Notes under the pieces: generated by a model
What the model was told of the DNA's origin: nothing
The model's database searches: none
Seen by the model: the letters and a program-made list of their open reading frames with translations, nothing else
DNA from: Paracoccus denitrificans
GTDB taxonomy: Bacteria; Pseudomonadota; Alphaproteobacteria; Rhodobacterales; Rhodobacteraceae
Length of the DNA: 30,192 bases
Reading direction: 5' to 3'
Assembly: GCA_005768755.1 (NCBI GenBank)
Contig: VAFL01000025.1
Coordinates: 1 to 30,192, forward strand
Position numbers and translations under genes: made by a program
Shown here: positions 1 through 6,949 of the stretch, in pieces
How positions within the stretch are numbered: the first letter of the stretch is position 1
Layout: every line of letters starts with the position of its first letter

Positions 1-1
1 C

Positions 2-259
<258 letters not shown>

Positions 260-295
260 TCGGACGGGCTTCGGCCCAACCGATATCGCGAGAGA

Positions 296-324
296 AAGCC
301 CGTCCCGGAAGGGGCGGGCTTTTT
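296..324 (+). terminator. Intrinsic terminator after tuf
   Basis: An 11-base stem (AAGCCCGTCCC paired with GGGGCGGGCTT, one G-T pair) closes a GGAA tetraloop. It runs straight into a T tract (TTTTT), the classical rho-independent form. It lies 36 bases past the tuf stop and separates tuf from the VOC gene. Nothing else was recognised in the remaining bases up to the VOC start at 478 apart from its ribosome binding site. Confidence 0.88.
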
Positions 325-477
325 CGTGGGCGAAGTCGGGCCGCGCGATATCTTCCTATGCGATCGTGAAAAGGCGTCTCGCTTCCAAGCTCGGGGATGC
401 CGCACGGCTCCTGACGCGATCTGTCAGCAGGGGCCTGCGATTATCGCGTCGGATCCAGCAGGAAGGAGAGACAGATC

Positions 478-870
478 ATGATCGACCATATTGGACTGGC
501 GGTGTCGGACCTCGGCGTCGCGCGCGCCTTCTACGAGGCCGCTCTGAAGCCGCTTGGCTATGGCGTTTTGATGGATGTGACCGAGGAGATGACCGGCGGG
601 CATGGCGCGCATCTGGGCTTTGGCCGCGATGACAAGCCCGATTTCTGGGTCGGCACCGGCAAGCCCGCGACCCGAAGCTGCCATGTCGCCTTCTCCGTTG
701 CCGACACGGCGACCGTGGACGCCTTTCACGCTGCTGCCCTGGCGGCCGGCGGCACCGACAATGGTGCGCCCGGACTGCGTCCCGAATATCACCCCGGATA
801 CTATGGGGCCTTCATCCTCGACCCCGAGGGCAATAATATCGAGGCCGTCTTCCACGGTGCAGCGCCATGA
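478..870 (+). CDS. VOC (glyoxalase/bleomycin-resistance) family protein
   Basis: A 130-residue single-module vicinal oxygen chelate protein. It opens with IDHIGLAVSDL and repeats the paired beta-alpha-beta-beta-beta pattern. Likely metal ligands are His4, His69 (CHVAF) and Glu122 (GNNIEAVFHG), the usual positions in this superfamily, so a metal-dependent fold is expected. Family members include glyoxalase I, fosfomycin-resistance enzymes and extradiol dioxygenases; the substrate cannot be read from the sequence. The start is supported by AAGGAGAG a few bases upstream. The stop overlaps the next gene by four bases (ATGA), so it is probably co-translated with the GFA protein. Cytoplasmic, no signal peptide. 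Confidence 0.88.
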   Translation: MIDHIGLAVSDLGVARAFYEAALKPLGYGVLMDVTEEMTGGHGAHLGFGRDDKPDFWVGTGKPATRSCHVAFSVADTATVDAFHAAALAAGGTDNGAPGLRPEYHPGYYGAFILDPEGNNIEAVFHGAAP

Positions 871-1280
871 AGACGTACCGGGGCAGTTGTTTCTGCGGCG
901 GAGTAGCCTTTGAGGCCGATGGCGATCTGGCCGACGGGACCATGCGCTGCAATTGCCGGTTCTGCCGCAAGATGCGCTATTGGGAGATGCGCCTTCCCGA
1001 CCCGGACGGTTTTCGCGTTCTGCGTGGCGCCGAATTGCTGGCGGAAACCCCGCGCAGCGATGGCGCGGAACTGGACATGCATCACCACTTCTGTGCACGC
1101 TGCGGTACCCGGCTTTGGACCGAGGGCAATATCGAGGAAATGGGCGGCCGTTTCCTGCAGGTCTGCGTTCCGGCCCTGGATGACGTGCCCGAGGCCGAAC
1201 TGATCGCCGCGCCCGTCTTCTGGGCCGATGGCGCGCATGACAACTGGTGGAACGAGGCGCAGGAAACGCGGCATCTTTGA
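867..1280 (+). CDS. GFA family zinc protein (glutathione-dependent formaldehyde-activating enzyme fold)
   Basis: A 137-residue protein with the full cysteine set of the GFA/CENP-V fold: Cys8-x-Cys10, Cys28-x-Cys30-xx-Cys33 and Cys76-xx-Cys79. These normally hold two zinc ions, one structural and one that can be moved by glutathione. The founding member (Gfa of Paracoccus denitrificans) was described as speeding S-hydroxymethylglutathione formation, but most paralogues have no proven activity. This one lacks formaldehyde-oxidation neighbours, so a glutathione-linked or detoxification role is only an inference, mildly supported by the coupled VOC gene (ATGA overlap). The triple histidine before Cys76 (HHHFC) is notable. 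Confidence 0.88.
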   Translation: MKTYRGSCFCGGVAFEADGDLADGTMRCNCRFCRKMRYWEMRLPDPDGFRVLRGAELLAETPRSDGAELDMHHHFCARCGTRLWTEGNIEEMGGRFLQVCVPALDDVPEAELIAAPVFWADGAHDNWWNEAQETRHL

Positions 1281-1391
1281 TGCAGCCGATGCCGCCTCTG
1301 CGCGGGCGATCTTGACAGGCGTGCAATGCGGGGCCAGTTTTTGCGGCTCGCCGTCATCGCCTGTGACAGGCAAGTTCGTTTGAGGTCCCCG

Positions 1392-3266
1392 ATGTTCAGA
1401 TGGTTCGAGGCAAGGCTTGATCCATATCCCTCTGCTGCCCCGCAGATGCCGCCCAGATCCTTCTGGGGGTTTCTGTATCATTATTCGCGCGGCGCTTTGC
1501 CGTGGCTGATCCTGCTGGCCATCGGATCTGGTGTGATTGCGCTGATCGAGGTGTCTCTGTTCGGCTATCTGGGGGATCTGGTAAACCGGCTGGCTGACAC
1601 GCCGCGCGACCAGTTCTGGTCGGTCGAAGGGCGGCGGTTGGCCGGCATGGGCCTGTTGCTGCTGGTCGTCATGCCCCTTCTGAACGCGCTGACCAGCATG
1701 ATCATGCACCAGACATTGCTGGGCAACTTCCCGCAGCGGATCCGCTGGCAGGCGCATCGCTATCTGCTGCGCCAGTCGGTCGGCTACTTTCAGGACGAAT
1801 TCGCCGGCCGCATCGCACAGCGCCTGATGCAGACCGCATTGGCCGTACGGGAAGTAGCCATGAAGATCATGGACGTCGCGGTCTATGTTGTCGTGTATTT
1901 CCTGGGCGCTATCGCACTGGCGGCCAGTCAGGACTGGCGGCTGGGTCTGCCCTTCGCGTTGTGGGGCGTCGCCTTCGGGATCATGATGTGGCAGATCGTT
2001 CCGCGTCTGGGGCAGGTGGCGCAGCAGCAGGCGGATGCGCGCAGCACCATGACCGGGCAGGTGGTGGACAGCTATACCAATATCGCGACCGTCAAGCTTT
2101 TCTCGCATTCTGATCGGGAAGAGGCGTGGATGCATCGCGGAATGGACGGCTTCCTGCAGACCGTTTATCGCCAGATGCGGCTTGCGGCGACGCAGGACAT
2201 CCTGTTGACGCTCATGAACGTCCTGCTGGTGGCCAGCGTCACGGTGCTTGGCCTGACGCTGTGGACCGCCGGTCAGATCAACGTCGGTATCGTGGCCGTT
2301 GCGGTTCCGCTGGCGCTTCGGCTGAACAACATGTCGCATTGGATCATGTGGGAATTCGCTGCGCTGTTCGAGAATGTGGGAACCGTTCGCGACGGCATAT
2401 CCTCGCTGGCGCTTCCGCGCGCGGTGCAGGACGCGACAGGCGCGCGGCCGCTGCGCGCAGGGCAGGGCGCGGTCGATTTCGATCACGTCACATTCCGCTA
2501 TGGCGCGACCGAGGCTGACCGTCCGATGGCGGTGCTGGACGACCTTACGCTGCATATCGCCCCGGGCGAGCGGGTCGGCCTGATCGGTCGTTCAGGCGCG
2601 GGCAAATCGACGCTGATCAATCTTCTGCTGCGTTTTCACGATGTCGAAGATGGCCAGATCAGCATCGATGGCCAGAACGTCGCGGAAGTGACGCAGGAAA
2701 GCCTGCGTCGCGCGATCGGCGTCGTCACCCAGGATAGCAGCCTTCTTCACCGCTCGGTCCGTGAAAATATCGCTTATGGTCGACCCGAGGCGAGCGAAGC
2801 CGAGATCGTAGAGGCAACGCGGATGGCCGAGGCGCACGAGTTCATTCCCGGTTTGTCGGACAGTGCAGGTCGGCGCGGATTGGACGCGCATGTGGGCGAG
2901 CGTGGCGTGAAACTGTCCGGCGGACAGCGCCAGCGGATCGCAATCGCGAGGGTGGCGCTGAAGGACGCGCCGATCCTGATACTTGACGAGGCAACCTCGG
3001 CGCTGGATAGCGAGGCCGAGGCCGCGATCCAATCGCGTCTGGATGTTTTGATGGAAGGCAAGACCGTCATCGCCATCGCGCATCGGCTTTCCACGATTGC
3101 CGCCATGGATCGCCTGATCGTCATGGACGGCGGACGGATTGTCGAAGAGGGCACGCATTCAGAACTTCTGGCCCGTGGCGGCATCTATGCCCGGCTTTGG
3201 GCGCGTCAGTCCGGCGGCTTCCTGCTTGCCGATGAAGAGGCAGAGGCGGCTCAGATCGCCGAGTGA
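1392..3266 (+). CDS. ABC transporter, fused permease and ATPase (exporter half-transporter)
   Basis: A 624-residue type IV ABC exporter half, expected to dimerise in the inner membrane. The N-terminal half has about six hydrophobic segments (for example WLILLAIGSGVIALIEV and VAVYVVVYFLGAIALAA). The nucleotide-binding domain carries Walker A GRSGAGKST at 399-407, signature LSGGQ at 508-512, Walker B ILILDE at 528-533 and the switch histidine at 564. All catalytic residues are intact. The start at 1392 is chosen over the upstream ATG at 1326 because it has TGAGG at good spacing and the extra 22 residues look unlike a leader. The closest recalled relatives are MsbA/HlyB/Atm1-like multidrug or lipid exporters; the substrate is unknown. 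It follows the GFA gene by 111 bases. Confidence 0.93.
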   Translation: MFRWFEARLDPYPSAAPQMPPRSFWGFLYHYSRGALPWLILLAIGSGVIALIEVSLFGYLGDLVNRLADTPRDQFWSVEGRRLAGMGLLLLVVMPLLNALTSMIMHQTLLGNFPQRIRWQAHRYLLRQSVGYFQDEFAGRIAQRLMQTALAVREVAMKIMDVAVYVVVYFLGAIALAASQDWRLGLPFALWGVAFGIMMWQIVPRLGQVAQQQADARSTMTGQVVDSYTNIATVKLFSHSDREEAWMHRGMDGFLQTVYRQMRLAATQDILLTLMNVLLVASVTVLGLTLWTAGQINVGIVAVAVPLALRLNNMSHWIMWEFAALFENVGTVRDGISSLALPRAVQDATGARPLRAGQGAVDFDHVTFRYGATEADRPMAVLDDLTLHIAPGERVGLIGRSGAGKSTLINLLLRFHDVEDGQISIDGQNVAEVTQESLRRAIGVVTQDSSLLHRSVRENIAYGRPEASEAEIVEATRMAEAHEFIPGLSDSAGRRGLDAHVGERGVKLSGGQRQRIAIARVALKDAPILILDEATSALDSEAEAAIQSRLDVLMEGKTVIAIAHRLSTIAAMDRLIVMDGGRIVEEGTHSELLARGGIYARLWARQSGGFLLADEEAEAAQIAE

Positions 3267-3296
3267 TGCTTCAAGCCCGCTACGCAGAAGCCGGTC

Positions 3297-3340
3297 ACAT
3301 CGCGGCACTGACGCGGTGCCGATGTCAAAGCGCGCGCTTT
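3297..3340. other. Two palindromes between the ABC exporter and tRNA-Trp
   Basis: The first is an imperfect hairpin (3297-3325): ACATC with GATGT outside and GGCAC with GTGCC inside, separated by a two-base bulge. Directly after it is a perfect 14-base self-complementary sequence, AAAGCGCGCGCTTT (3327-3340). Neither is followed by a T tract, so they are not classical terminators. They may end the exporter transcript in a rho-dependent or RNA-stabilising manner, or bind protein near the tRNA promoter. Confidence 0.45.
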
Positions 3341-3344
3341 GTGC

Positions 3345-3373
3345 TTGCGCGCGCCGTCGTTCCGAACTAATCA
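3345..3373 (+). promoter_or_regulatory. Candidate promoter of tRNA-Trp
   Basis: TTGCGC at 3345-3350 is separated by 17 bases from TAATCA at 3368-3373, and the tRNA begins 12 bases later. The -35 box resembles the one found before tRNA-Val in this window (TTGCGA). The -10 box is poor, so the call is tentative. Confidence 0.35.
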
Positions 3374-3385
3374 GGCGCGCGGCAT

Positions 3386-3461
3386 AGGGGTTTAGCTCAG
3401 TTGGTAGAGCATCGGTCTCCAAAACCGAGGGTCGTGGGTTCGAGTCCCCCAACCCCTGCCA
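3386..3461 (+). tRNA. trnW: tRNA-Trp (anticodon CCA)
   Basis: A 76-base cloverleaf with encoded CCA end. The acceptor stem AGGGGTT (3386-3392) pairs with AACCCCT (3451-3457), and G3458 is the discriminator. The anticodon stem TCGGT/ACCGA encloses loop CTCCAAA, with CCA at 3419-3421 being tRNA position 34-36. The T arm contains GGTTCGAGTCC. It reads UGG codons. Position just upstream of secE-nusG is conserved in many proteobacteria, though here another gene intervenes. Confidence 0.97.
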
Positions 3462-3517
3462 GTCGCCGGTATCTCTGCGTTATTGTCGCGTGACCGGACC
3501 TTGATAAACCTCCTGAA

Positions 3518-4420
3518 ATGACCGTTCGTATCCATATCGGCGCCCACAAGACCGCCACCACCGAGCTGCAGCGCGCCCTGCGCACGGTGCGCCGTCAGCT
3601 AGAGGCGGGCGGCACCCCGTTCGTCGGCCCCTCGGCACTGCGGGGGCGGTGGATTTCACTGCCGAACGCGCTGTTTCGTGACGACCCGGAATTGCGTGGT
3701 CAGGCGGAAAGGCGATTGCGCCGCTGGCTGCGACGACACCAGAATCACGTCATCTCCGAGGAAAATATCCTTGGCTCTGTCCACCGGCGGCGAATCTTCG
3801 GTGATGGCAACCGGCTGTATCCGGAAGCGGCCGCCAACGTCACGCGGCTTTGCGCATTGATGGGCGGGCCGGAAACAGAGCTGTTTCTTTCGATTCGCGA
3901 TCCCGCCGAATTCGTCACCTCGGCCTATGGGCAGCTGCTTCGCGAGGGCGTGGCGATGGGGATAGAGGATTATGTCGAAGGCTACGACGTTTCGTCATTC
4001 TCCTGGGCGGAACTGGTGGGACGGCTGACCGAATGTGACGGTGTGACGGGTGTCACCTGCTGGCGCTACGAAGATTATGCCGAATTGCGGCCACGCATCC
4101 TGTCCTTGTTGGTCGGAGAAGAGCTTGCAGGGGTCGTTCCCGCCGCCGAAAGCCATAATATGGGCATTTCCGCAGCCGCCTATGACCAGTTCATGGCGTG
4201 GATACTCGACGATATGGACGAGCCTTTCACCGACCTGCTCGCGCGCGCGCGTGCGCAGCATCCGAAAACGGCGGGCGATCCGGGGATGCGACCGCTGCCG
4301 CCAGAGGTCTATGCCCGAAGCCGCAGCGCTTATCCCGGCGACGTTGCTGCCCTTCAGGCGCTGCCGGGTGTGACGCTGCTGCTGCCCGAAAGCGGCGCTG
4401 ACAGCGATAAGCCTGCTTGA
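3518..4420 (+). CDS. Sulfotransferase-like P-loop protein, function unknown
   Basis: A 300-residue cytoplasmic protein with the two landmarks of the PAPS-dependent sulfotransferase superfamily. These are an N-terminal phosphosulfate loop IHIGAHKTATTELQ (Gly8 to Thr15, Lys11) and a central 3'-phosphate site FLSIRDPAEFVTSAYGQ with Arg127 and Ser135. The match is remote: it resembles the bacterial 'sulfotransferase family' or hypothetical proteins of Rhodobacteraceae rather than a characterised enzyme, and no acceptor can be named. The start is ATG at 3518; the spacing to a weak CTCCTGA is poor, so initiation is not fully settled. It sits between tRNA-Trp and secE, 48 bases before secE, and may be cotranscribed with the translocase/ribosomal genes. 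Composition does not obviously differ from its neighbours. Confidence 0.72.
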   Translation: MTVRIHIGAHKTATTELQRALRTVRRQLEAGGTPFVGPSALRGRWISLPNALFRDDPELRGQAERRLRRWLRRHQNHVISEENILGSVHRRRIFGDGNRLYPEAAANVTRLCALMGGPETELFLSIRDPAEFVTSAYGQLLREGVAMGIEDYVEGYDVSSFSWAELVGRLTECDGVTGVTCWRYEDYAELRPRILSLLVGEELAGVVPAAESHNMGISAAAYDQFMAWILDDMDEPFTDLLARARAQHPKTAGDPGMRPLPPEVYARSRSAYPGDVAALQALPGVTLLLPESGADSDKPA

Positions 4421-4468
4421 AAACTGTTGCGGCGCAGTTTATCTGGCCCCTGCAACACGAGGATCACC

Positions 4469-4660
4469 ATGGCCAACCCTGTTCAGTTCTTTTCCCAGGT
4501 CCGCGCTGAAGCTGCCAAGATCAGCTGGCCGACCCGTCGTGAAGTGGTGACGACCACGATCATGGTGCTGATCATGGCAACCTTGGCCGCGATCTTCTTT
4601 TTCCTGGTCGATCTGGCGATCCGTACGGGTATGGCCGCACTTCTGGGTGCTGTCAGCTGA
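4469..4660 (+). CDS. secE: Preprotein translocase subunit SecE
   Basis: A 63-residue short-form SecE, the essential subunit that clamps SecY in the inner-membrane translocon. It has the conserved amphipathic segment FFSQVRAEAAKISWPTRREV (residues 6-25) followed by one hydrophobic transmembrane helix, about residues 29-49. This is the usual single-helix alphaproteobacterial form, in contrast to three helices in E. coli. The start at 4469 is chosen over an in-frame upstream ATG at 4427 because it begins with MANPVQFF and follows a CGAGGA ribosome binding site. nusG follows, but 280 bases away. Confidence 0.95.
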   Translation: MANPVQFFSQVRAEAAKISWPTRREVVTTTIMVLIMATLAAIFFFLVDLAIRTGMAALLGAVS

Positions 4661-4719
4661 AGACAGGGGCCTTGATGTGTCTTTTGACTGTCTGCTGTTG
4701 CCCACCGTCTTTTTCCTTG

Positions 4720-4814
4720 CTGACATCGCACTGCACGGCGTCGTAGATTTCTCATGATGGCAGGTATTACGGCCGGTTGACGGGCTTGCAATTGGTCGCG
4801 GGGGGCGGTATGTC
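4720..4814 (+). promoter_or_regulatory. Candidate promoters in the secE-nusG gap
   Basis: The 280-base gap holds two sigma-70-like pairs. CTGACA (4720-4725) is 18 bases from TAGATT (4744-4749), and TTGCAA (4786-4791) is 17 bases from TATGTC (4809-4814). The second overlaps an inverted repeat, GGGCGG/CCGCCC, at about 4803-4819. secE and nusG are usually tightly linked, so the long gap together with these boxes suggests that nusG and downstream ribosomal genes have an own promoter with an untranslated leader over 100 bases long. Confidence 0.38.
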
Positions 4815-4940
4815 CGCCCGACCTGCCCGAAAGTCGGCGTGCACGATTCGTTGCGCGCCGGTTTCATTTTCGGGCGAACAGATTTGAACCGGGCGGTGCG
4901 CCGTCCAGCAGACGAAGAAGAAACAGGGGTCGATCGGAAC

Positions 4941-5480
4941 ATGGCAAAGCGTTGGTACTCGGTCAGCGTCCTGTCGAACTTCGAGAAGAAAGTCGCCGAG
5001 GCGATTCAGCTCTCGGTGACGGAAAAAGGGCTTGAGGAACAGATAGACGATGTTCTGGTCCCGACCGAAGAAGTGATCGAGATCCGTCGCGGCAAGAAGG
5101 TCACCTCGGAACGTCGTTTCATGCCGGGCTATGTGCTTGTGCATATGGAAATGAATGACCGGACCTATCATCTGGTCAATTCGATCAACCGGGTGACCGG
5201 GTTTCTTGGCGCGCAGGGCAAGCCGATGCCGATGCGCGACGACGAAGTGAACCTGATCCTGCACCGCACCGGCGAGGGCGGGGCAGAGATCGCGCCGCGC
5301 AACCTGATCCGTTTCGACATCGGCGAAACGGTCAACGTAACCGATGGCCCGTTTGAGGGTTTTTCGGGCACGGTGGAAGAAGTCGACGATGCCGCGAACC
5401 GGATCAAGGTCACGGTGTCGATCTTTGGCCGGCCGACGCCGGTCGAACTGGAATTCACGCAGGTCGCCAAGACCGCGTGA
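4941..5480 (+). CDS. nusG: Transcription termination/antitermination factor NusG
   Basis: A 179-residue NusG. The NGN domain (about residues 1-115) begins MAKRWYSVSVLSNFEKKVAE and contains the RNAP-contacting MPGYVLVHMEMND block. The C-terminal KOW domain (about 122-179) contains VNVTDGPFEGFSGTVEEVD, the part that contacts Rho or ribosomal protein S10. NusG raises RNA polymerase elongation rate and couples it to Rho or to the leading ribosome. The start at 4941 fits family alignment; the 34 in-frame codons upstream look like non-coding leader. The length matches the usual 175-185 aa. rplK follows after 86 bases. Confidence 0.97.
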   Translation: MAKRWYSVSVLSNFEKKVAEAIQLSVTEKGLEEQIDDVLVPTEEVIEIRRGKKVTSERRFMPGYVLVHMEMNDRTYHLVNSINRVTGFLGAQGKPMPMRDDEVNLILHRTGEGGAEIAPRNLIRFDIGETVNVTDGPFEGFSGTVEEVDDAANRIKVTVSIFGRPTPVELEFTQVAKTA

Positions 5481-5485
5481 TGTAT

Positions 5486-5507
5486 GTGCGGGAGGCGTAA
5501 GCCGCAC
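5486..5507 (+). promoter_or_regulatory. Candidate ribosomal protein L1 operator in rplK leader
   Basis: GTGCGG (5486-5491) pairs with CCGCAC (5502-5507) around a loop starting GAGGCGTAAG, so the 5' arm reads GGGAGGC. This resembles the L1-binding part of 23S rRNA (GGTGGGAGGC in E. coli). In bacteria L1 represses the L11-L1 operon by binding such an mRNA mimic just upstream of rplK. Here the element sits 60 bases before the rplK start, inside the nusG-rplK gap. The identification rests on motif resemblance and position. Confidence 0.5.
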
Positions 5508-5566
5508 CGCTAAGTCGGCCCCATTGTCCAATCACGGGCGGGGCGTGATGAAGAAGGAGAGGCCAG

Positions 5567-6019
5567 ATGGCCAAGAAAGTAGTCGGGCAGCTGAAGCTGC
5601 AAATCAAGGCGCAGGAAGCGACGCCTTCGCCGCCGGTCGGCCCTGCACTGGGTCAGCGCGGTATCAACATCATGGAATTCTGCAAGGCGTTCAACGCCAA
5701 GACGCAGGAAATGCAGAAGGGCTCGCCCGTACCGGTGGTCATCACCTATTACGCGGACAAGTCGTTCACTTTCGAAACCAAGACGTCGCCTGCATCCTAT
5801 CTGCTGAAACAGGCCGCCGGCCTGAAGCCGCAGGGCAAGCGCAACCGTGCCAAGGGTTCGGAAAAGCCCGGTCGTTCGACCGCCGGCACTGTGACCAGCA
5901 AGCAGGTTCGCGAAATCGCCGAGATGAAGATGCAGGACCTGTCCGCGAACAGCGTTGAAGAAGCGATGAAAATCATCGCCGGTTCCGCCCGTTCGATCGG
6001 CATCGAGGTGAAAGGCTGA
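5567..6019 (+). CDS. rplK: 50S ribosomal protein L11
   Basis: A 150-residue L11 with the N-terminal domain (VVGQLKLQIKAQEATPSPPVGPALGQRGINI, where the proline-rich PSPPVGPALG is the thiostrepton/RelA-related hinge region). The C-terminal 23S-binding domain carries TVTSKQVREIAEMKMQDL. L11 forms the GTPase-associated centre with L10 and L7/L12 and is needed for RelA activation. The family is usually 140-150 residues. A strong AAGGAGAGG precedes the ATG. It is three bases from rplA, so both are translated from one message. Confidence 0.98.
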   Translation: MAKKVVGQLKLQIKAQEATPSPPVGPALGQRGINIMEFCKAFNAKTQEMQKGSPVPVVITYYADKSFTFETKTSPASYLLKQAAGLKPQGKRNRAKGSEKPGRSTAGTVTSKQVREIAEMKMQDLSANSVEEAMKIIAGSARSIGIEVKG

Positions 6020-6022
6020 GCC

Positions 6023-6724
6023 ATGGCAAAGATTGCAAAGAAAAAAGCCGCTGCCCGCGCCGCCTTCGAAGGCAAGGCCAACCTGACGGTTGCCGACGCC
6101 GTCAAGCTGGTCAAGGACAGCGCATCTGCGAAGTTCGATGAAACCGTCGAGATCGCGATGAACCTGGGTGTCGACCCGCGCCATGCTGACCAGATGGTCC
6201 GCGGCGTGGTGCAACTGCCCGCCGGCACCGGCAAGGACGTGCGCGTTGCCGTTTTCGCCCGCGGCCCCAAGGCTGATGAGGCCAAGGAAGCCGGTGCGGA
6301 AGTCGTCGGTGCGGAAGATCTGCTGGAATCGATCCAGGGCGGCAATCTGGACTTCGATCGAGTCATTGCCACGCCGGACATGATGCCGCTGGTTGGCCGT
6401 CTGGGTAAAATCCTGGGCCCGCGCAACCTCATGCCGAACCCGAAAGTGGGCACTGTGACCATGGACGTGGCGCAAGCCGTCGCCGCCGCCAAAGGTGGTG
6501 AAGTCCAGTTCAAGGCCGAGAAGGCCGGTGTCGTCCATGCCGGTATCGGCAAGGTCAGCTTCGACGCCGACAAGATCGCCGAAAACGTTCGCGCTTTCGT
6601 CGAAGCCGTGAATCGCGCGAAGCCGACCGGCGCCAAGGGCACCTATGTCAAGAAAGTCTCGATCAGCTCGACCATGGGTCCGGGCGTTTCGATCGACGTT
6701 TCTGACGCGGTGGCCGCGCAGTAA
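6023..6724 (+). CDS. rplA: 50S ribosomal protein L1
   Basis: A 233-residue L1, the protein of the mobile L1 stalk that guides deacylated tRNA from the E site and represses its own operon. Recognisable are the central domain (LVGRLGKILGPRNLMPNPKVGTV), which contains the conserved RNA-contact signature, and the C-terminal part with STMGPGVSIDVSD. The lysine/alanine-rich N-terminal tail (IAKKKAAARAAFEG) is normal. The start is only three bases after the rplK stop. The gene is followed by a long structured leader for rplJL. Confidence 0.98.
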   Translation: MAKIAKKKAAARAAFEGKANLTVADAVKLVKDSASAKFDETVEIAMNLGVDPRHADQMVRGVVQLPAGTGKDVRVAVFARGPKADEAKEAGAEVVGAEDLLESIQGGNLDFDRVIATPDMMPLVGRLGKILGPRNLMPNPKVGTVTMDVAQAVAAAKGGEVQFKAEKAGVVHAGIGKVSFDADKIAENVRAFVEAVNRAKPTGAKGTYVKKVSISSTMGPGVSIDVSDAVAAQ

Positions 6725-6732
6725 CCGAATTT

Positions 6733-6774
6733 CGGCGGGGTGACCCGCCGGATGACGGGGCGGAAACGCCCCGT
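6733..6774 (+). other. Two consecutive hairpins after rplA
   Basis: CGGCGGG/CCCGCCG (6733-6750, loop GTGA) is followed by ACGGGGCG/CGCCCCGT (6755-6774, GAAA tetraloop). The T tract after the second is weak (TCTGT), so they probably attenuate or process rather than fully end the rplKA message ahead of the L10 leader. Confidence 0.55.
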
Positions 6775-6777
6775 TCT

Positions 6778-6949
6778 GTCCGAGACGGAGGGTGCGGGTT
6801 TCCCGCTTAATGTCCTTCCTGAGATGGGATCAAGACCATTTTCCGGCCTCGACCGGGTGATCTTGGGACTGTCACGGACCCGCCCCGAAGCCCATCAGGG
6901 CCAAGGGAAAGTGAGAGCCGGGGAGAGATCCCCAAACTTGGAGTAAACC
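6778..6949 (+). promoter_or_regulatory. L10 leader (autoregulatory mRNA element of rplJ-rplL)
   Basis: The segment beginning GTCCGAGACGGAGGGTGC resembles the conserved core of the bacterial L10 leader. GGAGG pairs with CCTTCC around an inner GCGGG-TTT-CCCGC hairpin. The bulge carries the conserved CTTAATGTCC, and GAGATGG follows. A long-range pairing CAAGA (from 6831) with TCTTG (near 6862) and a GGGGA-GAGA-TCCCC hairpin (6920-6933) directly before the ribosome binding site complete the leader. In known cases L10(L12)4 binds this RNA and lowers rplJL translation. The boundaries are approximate. Confidence 0.75.

Noticed and set aside
1326..1391. Upstream ATG of the ABC exporter as the true start
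   Set aside because: The extra 22 residues lack a ribosome binding site and do not resemble the family N-terminus, while 1392 has TGAGG at suitable spacing.
801..2555. 584-codon minus-strand frame opposite the GFA and ABC genes
   Set aside because: It overlaps two well-supported genes and has the low-complexity His/Gln/Arg composition of a shadow frame.
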